Shown here one piece after another: positions 30,860 through 35,007 of a DNA stretch of 35,007 nucleotides. Below the pieces are notes generated by a model, which was not told where the DNA came from, ran no database searches, and was given only the letters and a program-made list of their open reading frames with translations. Origin of the DNA: an uncultured Verrucomicrobia subdivision 3 bacterium (GTDB lineage: Bacteria; Verrucomicrobiota; Verrucomicrobiia; Limisphaerales; UBA11358). Made by a program: the position numbers and the translations under genes. How positions within the stretch are numbered: the first letter of the stretch is position 1; each line of letters opens with the position of its first letter. The stretch covers positions 1 through 35,007 of the forward strand of contig CAIOIC010000051.1 in assembly GCA_903858275.1 (NCBI GenBank), written 5' to 3'.

Positions 30860-32300
30860 CCGCCGAAGCGCGCCAGCCGCGCACCAGTTCGGGAAAACGG
30901 CAGTCCGCGCACACCGCATTCGAGTGCTCGCAAAAATCACGGACGATCTGCATCAAGCCCTGCTGCGCCGCTGCGCCTTTCAAAACGCGGGCACGGGCAG
31001 TTCCCAGCAAACGCTGGCGCGCCAGTTTCAAAACCGAATTATCTTCCGCCGCCGGCCACGCGAGAAAACGGCGCTCCACTTCGCCCTGAAGTTTTTCGCT
31101 GCCGCCCGGTGACCGGGCGCAAGCACCGCGAATCCAGAGCCACGGCAACACGACGTTCACCGCCAGATCCGTCATCCGCGCCGCGCCGAGCAACGGCTGC
31201 GGCTTTACCAGCCGCGCGGACTTGAAGGTCCAGTGCCACGACCAGAAATCATCCCGCTCGACATGGAAGATTTTATGGAGCGATGACAGGAGCTTTTGGT
31301 CGGAAATATCATCCGCAATCCAATCTTCAATTTGGGAAACCAGATCATCTGATGTCAGCCAGTGCGCCGCCAACGCCAGCCGCCGCTGCGGATGATTAGC
31401 CGGGCGCAGACCGTGAAATTTCCAGACCGTGCGCAGCAAGGTGCAGTCGGAAAACTCATCGCGGTCGCGCCACCAGCAATCCCACGCGCGGCGGAGAAAC
31501 GTGTCGGAGCTTTTTTGCGCCCGGGTCAAATCCTCCGGCAGCAGCCCGCTGACCCCCAGCAGCCGCGCCTGGATTTCAAACGCGGAAGCTGCGTTCCGCA
31601 TCCAGCGTGGTTTTGTCTCGGCGAGATTTTGCATCGGCCAGACGTTATGTTTATAGCCGAGCGCGCGAAACAGGTTTTCCCACAGCGCCGCTTCCCACCC
31701 GGAATGCTTGGCACGGGCCAGCATCGCCTTCGCCTTGTTTTCAAAGCGCACTTTGGCGGCGGCGCGGAGAATTTCCGCAAGCTGGACTTCGTTGAGTTCG
31801 CGCAGCGGCGATGAGCATTGGCCGCGCAACGCTTCCGGCAGACCGGCTTCGTTTTCCAGCGCCAGCGCCAGTTCAGCCACCGGCGCGTCGAGCTGGTATT
31901 TCAGCGCCAAAACGAAGGGAACCGTTTCAATTTTCCCCAAGGCTTCCCAGATGACGTGGAGGATGACGTTTTTAAAATTCGGATTTTTGTCATGGCCGTG
32001 CGCCCGCCAGCCGCTGGATTGCAAATCAATCTCCACATCGCCGGAAACCGGCTTGTCGTTTTCAAACTGCAAAACCGCGCCGCGAAAATCGGGCCCGCCC
32101 TCGACGCTGACAAAGCCCGGATGCAACACGCGGAGACTGCGGCCATCCGCCGTTTTCAGCCGGTCGCGCTGGAGGCGCTGGTGCTGCCAGACGGCCTGCA
32201 GCAGTTTTTCCGGCGGCACGGAACCGCCGTCGCGCAGCGCATTGACGGCGCGGCAGCGCTCGCGCCAGACGGCATAGAAATTTTCCGCGCGGGAATTCAT
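30852..32300 (-). CDS. DUF2851-family protein
   Basis: A 482-residue cytoplasmic protein of the DUF2851 family. Family-like stretches are FYAVWRERC at the start, LRVLHPGFVSVEGGPDFRGAVLQF, GDVEIDLQSSGWRAHGHDKN and FKNVILHVIWE in the first 120 residues, then a helical part with LFRALGYKHNVWPMQNLAE. The G-P-D-F and D-V-E-I acidic pattern recalls a nuclease-like core, but no activity is established for the family. The C-terminus has a Cys pair (CADCRFPELVRGW). ATG 32300 gives the family N-terminus; the longer reading from 32426 crosses an inverted repeat. It converges on infC. Confidence 0.8.
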   Translation of the reverse strand: MNSRAENFYAVWRERCRAVNALRDGGSVPPEKLLQAVWQHQRLQRDRLKTADGRSLRVLHPGFVSVEGGPDFRGAVLQFENDKPVSGDVEIDLQSSGWRAHGHDKNPNFKNVILHVIWEALGKIETVPFVLALKYQLDAPVAELALALENEAGLPEALRGQCSSPLRELNEVQLAEILRAAAKVRFENKAKAMLARAKHSGWEAALWENLFRALGYKHNVWPMQNLAETKPRWMRNAASAFEIQARLLGVSGLLPEDLTRAQKSSDTFLRRAWDCWWRDRDEFSDCTLLRTVWKFHGLRPANHPQRRLALAAHWLTSDDLVSQIEDWIADDISDQKLLSSLHKIFHVERDDFWSWHWTFKSARLVKPQPLLGAARMTDLAVNVVLPWLWIRGACARSPGGSEKLQGEVERRFLAWPAAEDNSVLKLARQRLLGTARARVLKGAAAQQGLMQIVRDFCEHSNAVCADCRFPELVRGWRASAAI

Positions 32301-32350
32301 GCCGCAGTTTTTTGCGCGGCGGGCAAAAAAGTCAAGCGAAGTTGAACAAC

Positions 32351-32405
32351 AAAGAAACCAAGTAACGAAGCCAAAAACCCGACAACTTTGTTCCTTGGTT
32401 TCTTT
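32351..32405. repeat. Inverted repeat AAAGAAACCAAG... in the DUF2851/ABC gap
   Basis: AAAGAAACCAAGTAACGAAG (32351-32370) and CTTTGTTCCTTGGTTTCTTT (32386-32405) are complementary at 18 of 20 positions, with a 15-base spacer. It resembles the other word-based intergenic palindromes in this window. The remaining gap to 32534 holds a possible -10 TATAGT at 32499-32504. Confidence 0.65.
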
Positions 32406-32533
32406 GCAGTTATATTTTGAACGCAACTCCTTTGCTTATTGCCTGATTAATGCTGGAGCCACCGAAGTTTTTGTTCGCCGCCGCTGGCGTTTTCCGGCTA
32501 TAGTGGCGTAAGATTTTTTCGGTTCACGCAGAG

Positions 32534-33477
<944 letters not shown>

Positions 33478-33481
<4 letters not shown>

Positions 33482-34230
33482 AAATTTTCCGGACGTTGCT
33501 GCGGCGGGAGTTGTCGGCGGTGTTTCTTTCGCTGACGGGCTACGTCATCATCGCGGCGGTGACGCTGCTGACGGGTTTGAGCTTTGTGGTGCTGGTGCAA
33601 AACCTGGGCACCGACCCGTCGCCGGTTCCGGTGACCGAGATGTTCTACCAAACCTACTTCTTTTGGCTGATCATGTTGCTGGCCACGCCAGTGATCACCA
33701 TGCGCCTCTTCGCGCTAGAAAAGGCGAGCGGCACGTTTGAAACGCTGATGACGACGCAGGTGGGCGATGCGCAGGTGGTGGCGGCCAAGTTTCTGGGCGC
33801 CCTGATTTTTTATCTGGTCGCGTGGCTGCCGCTGCTCGCCTGCCTGTTCATCGTCCGGCATTTCACCCAGCAAAATTCGGCGCTCGATGGCGGTGCGGTG
33901 GGCGGTATGTTCCTCGGCATTTTCCTGACGGGCGGCCTGTTCCTGTCGCTGGGCTGTTTCGCGTCCTCACTGACGCGGAGCCAGGTGGCGGCGGCGGTGA
34001 CCAGCTTTGCGCTCGGCGTGAGCCTGTTCGCGCTCGGTTTTCTGGCGGCGGCCATTCCGTCGGCCACGCAATGGCAGACGCAGGTGATCGCGTATTTCAA
34101 CCTGTTTGAGCAGATGCACGATTTTGCGCGCGGCGTGGTGGACACCCGCACGGTGATTTTTTATGCGAGCGCGACGTTTCTGTTTTTGTTCCTGACGCTG
34201 CGCGTGGTGGAAAGCCGCCGGTGGAAGTAA
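33478..34230 (+). CDS. ABC-2 type permease, GldF-like
   Basis: A 250-residue inner-membrane protein with six helices, the first at about 21-41 (YVIIAAVTLLTGLSFVVLVQ). The MRLFALEKASGTFETLMTTQVGDAQVVAAKF segment after helix 2 is the conserved cytoplasmic motif of GldF/NosY-type ABC-2 permeases. The ATG at 33478 overlaps the ATPase stop; an ATG at 33346 inside that gene is rejected. Cargo unknown; in Bacteroidota the homologues are needed for gliding, in other phyla the role is unclear. Confidence 0.9.
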
Positions 34231-34251
34231 AATGAAAAACATCCAACATTC

Positions 34252-34333
34252 AACATTCAACATCGAACATCCAATGATCGCCGCCGGGTGGACGACTTGG
34301 GCGTTGGGCGTTGAATGTTCGATGTTGAATGTT
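34252..34333. repeat. Inverted repeat AACATTCAACATCGAACAT between GldF- and GldG-like genes
   Basis: The left arm (34252-34274) starts AACATTCAACATCGAACAT and the right arm (34311-34333) is TTGAATGTTCGATGTTGAATGTT's partner; 22 of 23 positions pair, with a 36-base spacer. Partial extra copies of CAACATT flank the left arm. It splits an otherwise tight operon and is the fourth word-type palindrome in this window. Confidence 0.75.
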
Positions 34334-34380
34334 CCCCGGTTCCGCAACCTCAGCCTCGCCGGGGGGAAGTTTTACGCGTG

Positions 34381-35007
34381 ATGCCCATGCCTTCCTCTCC
34401 AAAATTTCAGCCCAGTTTTTCGGCGGCGAGCCGGTTGAAGATCGCCTTCGATGTCGCGCTGCGCACAGCCTTGGTGGTGGCGGTGGTAGTGATGGTGAAT
34501 TTCCTCGCCACGAAGTTTTTTCACCGGTTTTACCTGAGTTTGCAGACGCGCATGGCACTATCATCACGCACGCTGAACGTGCTGCACTCGCTCACAAACC
34601 GCGTAAACGTGACGCTCTACTATGACCGCAAGGATGATTTTTATCCCGACATCGCGGCGCTCCTGAATGAATACCGCGCGGCAAACAAAAATATATTCAT
34701 CCGCACGGTGGACTACGTCCGAGACGCCGGTGAAGCGGAGAAAGCCAAGGCGCAATACCGGTTGAACGCCGCGGCGGACAAGAACCTCGTCATCTTCGAC
34801 TGCGATCAGCGGATCAAAACCATCCCCGGCGATGCCCTCACGCAATTCACGCTGGAGCGGATCGCACCGGAAAAACCGGACCAGAAGGAATTGGAATTCC
34901 GACGCAAGCCGGTGGCGTTTAACGGCGAGCAGGCCTTCACCGCCATGCTGCTGGCGCTGCAAAATCCGCAGCCGCTCAAGGCATATTTCCTGCAAGGCCA
35001 CGGCGAA
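34381..35007 (+). CDS. GldG-like ABC auxiliary protein (cut by window end)
   Basis: The reading frame is open to the last base, giving 209 codons of an N-terminal fragment. A basic start (MPMPSSPKFQPSFSAASRLK) is followed by one membrane helix at about 25-44 and then an extracytoplasmic domain: SSRTLNVLHSLTNRVNVTLYYDRKD, FYPDIAALLNEYRAANKNIFIR and, at the edge, AYFLQGHGE, the hallmark of GldG/ABC_transp_aux (PF09822) proteins. It completes the GldA-GldF-GldG-type set with the two preceding genes. ATG 34387 is an alternative start. Confidence 0.85.
   Translation, partial: MPMPSSPKFQPSFSAASRLKIAFDVALRTALVVAVVVMVNFLATKFFHRFYLSLQTRMALSSRTLNVLHSLTNRVNVTLYYDRKDDFYPDIAALLNEYRAANKNIFIRTVDYVRDAGEAEKAKAQYRLNAAADKNLVIFDCDQRIKTIPGDALTQFTLERIAPEKPDQKELEFRRKPVAFNGEQAFTAMLLALQNPQPLKAYFLQGHGE

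Noticed and set aside
34236..34335. Possible CRISPR array from CAACATT repeats
   Set aside because: Units are short, unevenly spaced and form one palindrome; no spacers of regular length and no cas genes.

Overview
The window looks like chromosome from a soil or freshwater member of the Verrucomicrobiota, most likely the Pedosphaera/Limisphaera side of the phylum. This is inferred from the style of the proteins: two pseudopilins of the [20 protein letters not shown] type (one with the late H...NL..DGSV motif), GYF_2-domain membrane proteins, an infC that starts at TTG with a verrucomicrobial N-terminus, and intergenic inverted repeats made of short A/C-rich words. The DNA is moderately GC-rich. 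No phage, integrase, transposase, rRNA or CRISPR array was seen. It reads as ordinary, gene-dense chromosome with a few accessory modules, and no stretch of 300 bases lacks a gene.

Region by region. 1-2240: a cut-off pilin gene (minus) with a sigma-54-like promoter, then a tightly overlapped minus-strand operon mtnP - CDP-alcohol phosphatidyltransferase - GreA-like factor. 2350-3440: a PilT-type ATPase. 3500-11610: a sulfur-assimilation block on the plus strand: an Rrf2 regulator with three cysteines, a YezD-family small protein, an OprP/O-type porin, the sulfate-binding protein, an M14/AstE-type hydrolase, cysteine synthase, and the sulfate permease and ATPase CysT-CysW-CysA. Together they could take sulfate across the outer membrane, periplasm and inner membrane and fix sulfide into cysteine. 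11614-11689: tRNA-His with its own promoter. 11780-15230: a minus-strand galactose module (SSS symporter, small two-helix membrane protein, galK). 15335-17055: hisC and a gamma carbonic anhydrase.

17190-20050 is the most interesting part. A cupin-DUF2249 pair, a convergent YgbA-like cysteine-rich protein, and a Crp/Fnr regulator form a small set. Two near-identical FNR/DNR-type boxes (TTGAC-N4-ATCAA) sit upstream of the cupin and between the YgbA-like gene and the regulator; a weaker third lies upstream of the following metallo-hydrolase. The regulator's recognition helix carries the E-x-x-S-R signature that reads TTGA half-sites, so protein and DNA agree. By family knowledge this looks like a nitric-oxide or low-oxygen response regulon.

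20070-24053: a GT-C-like membrane protein, a membrane-anchored pterin dehydratase fusion, a GYF_2 membrane protein and a pseudopilin with a strong terminator. 24126-26749: a two-component system whose kinase carries a periplasmic ABC-substrate-binding-like sensor. 26783-30859: single-chain glycyl-tRNA synthetase, an AI-2E-family membrane protein, a DUF2127 protein and infC. 30852-32300: a DUF2851 protein. 32534-end: a Gld-type ABC exporter (ATPase, permease and the start of the auxiliary GldG-like protein, cut by the window end).
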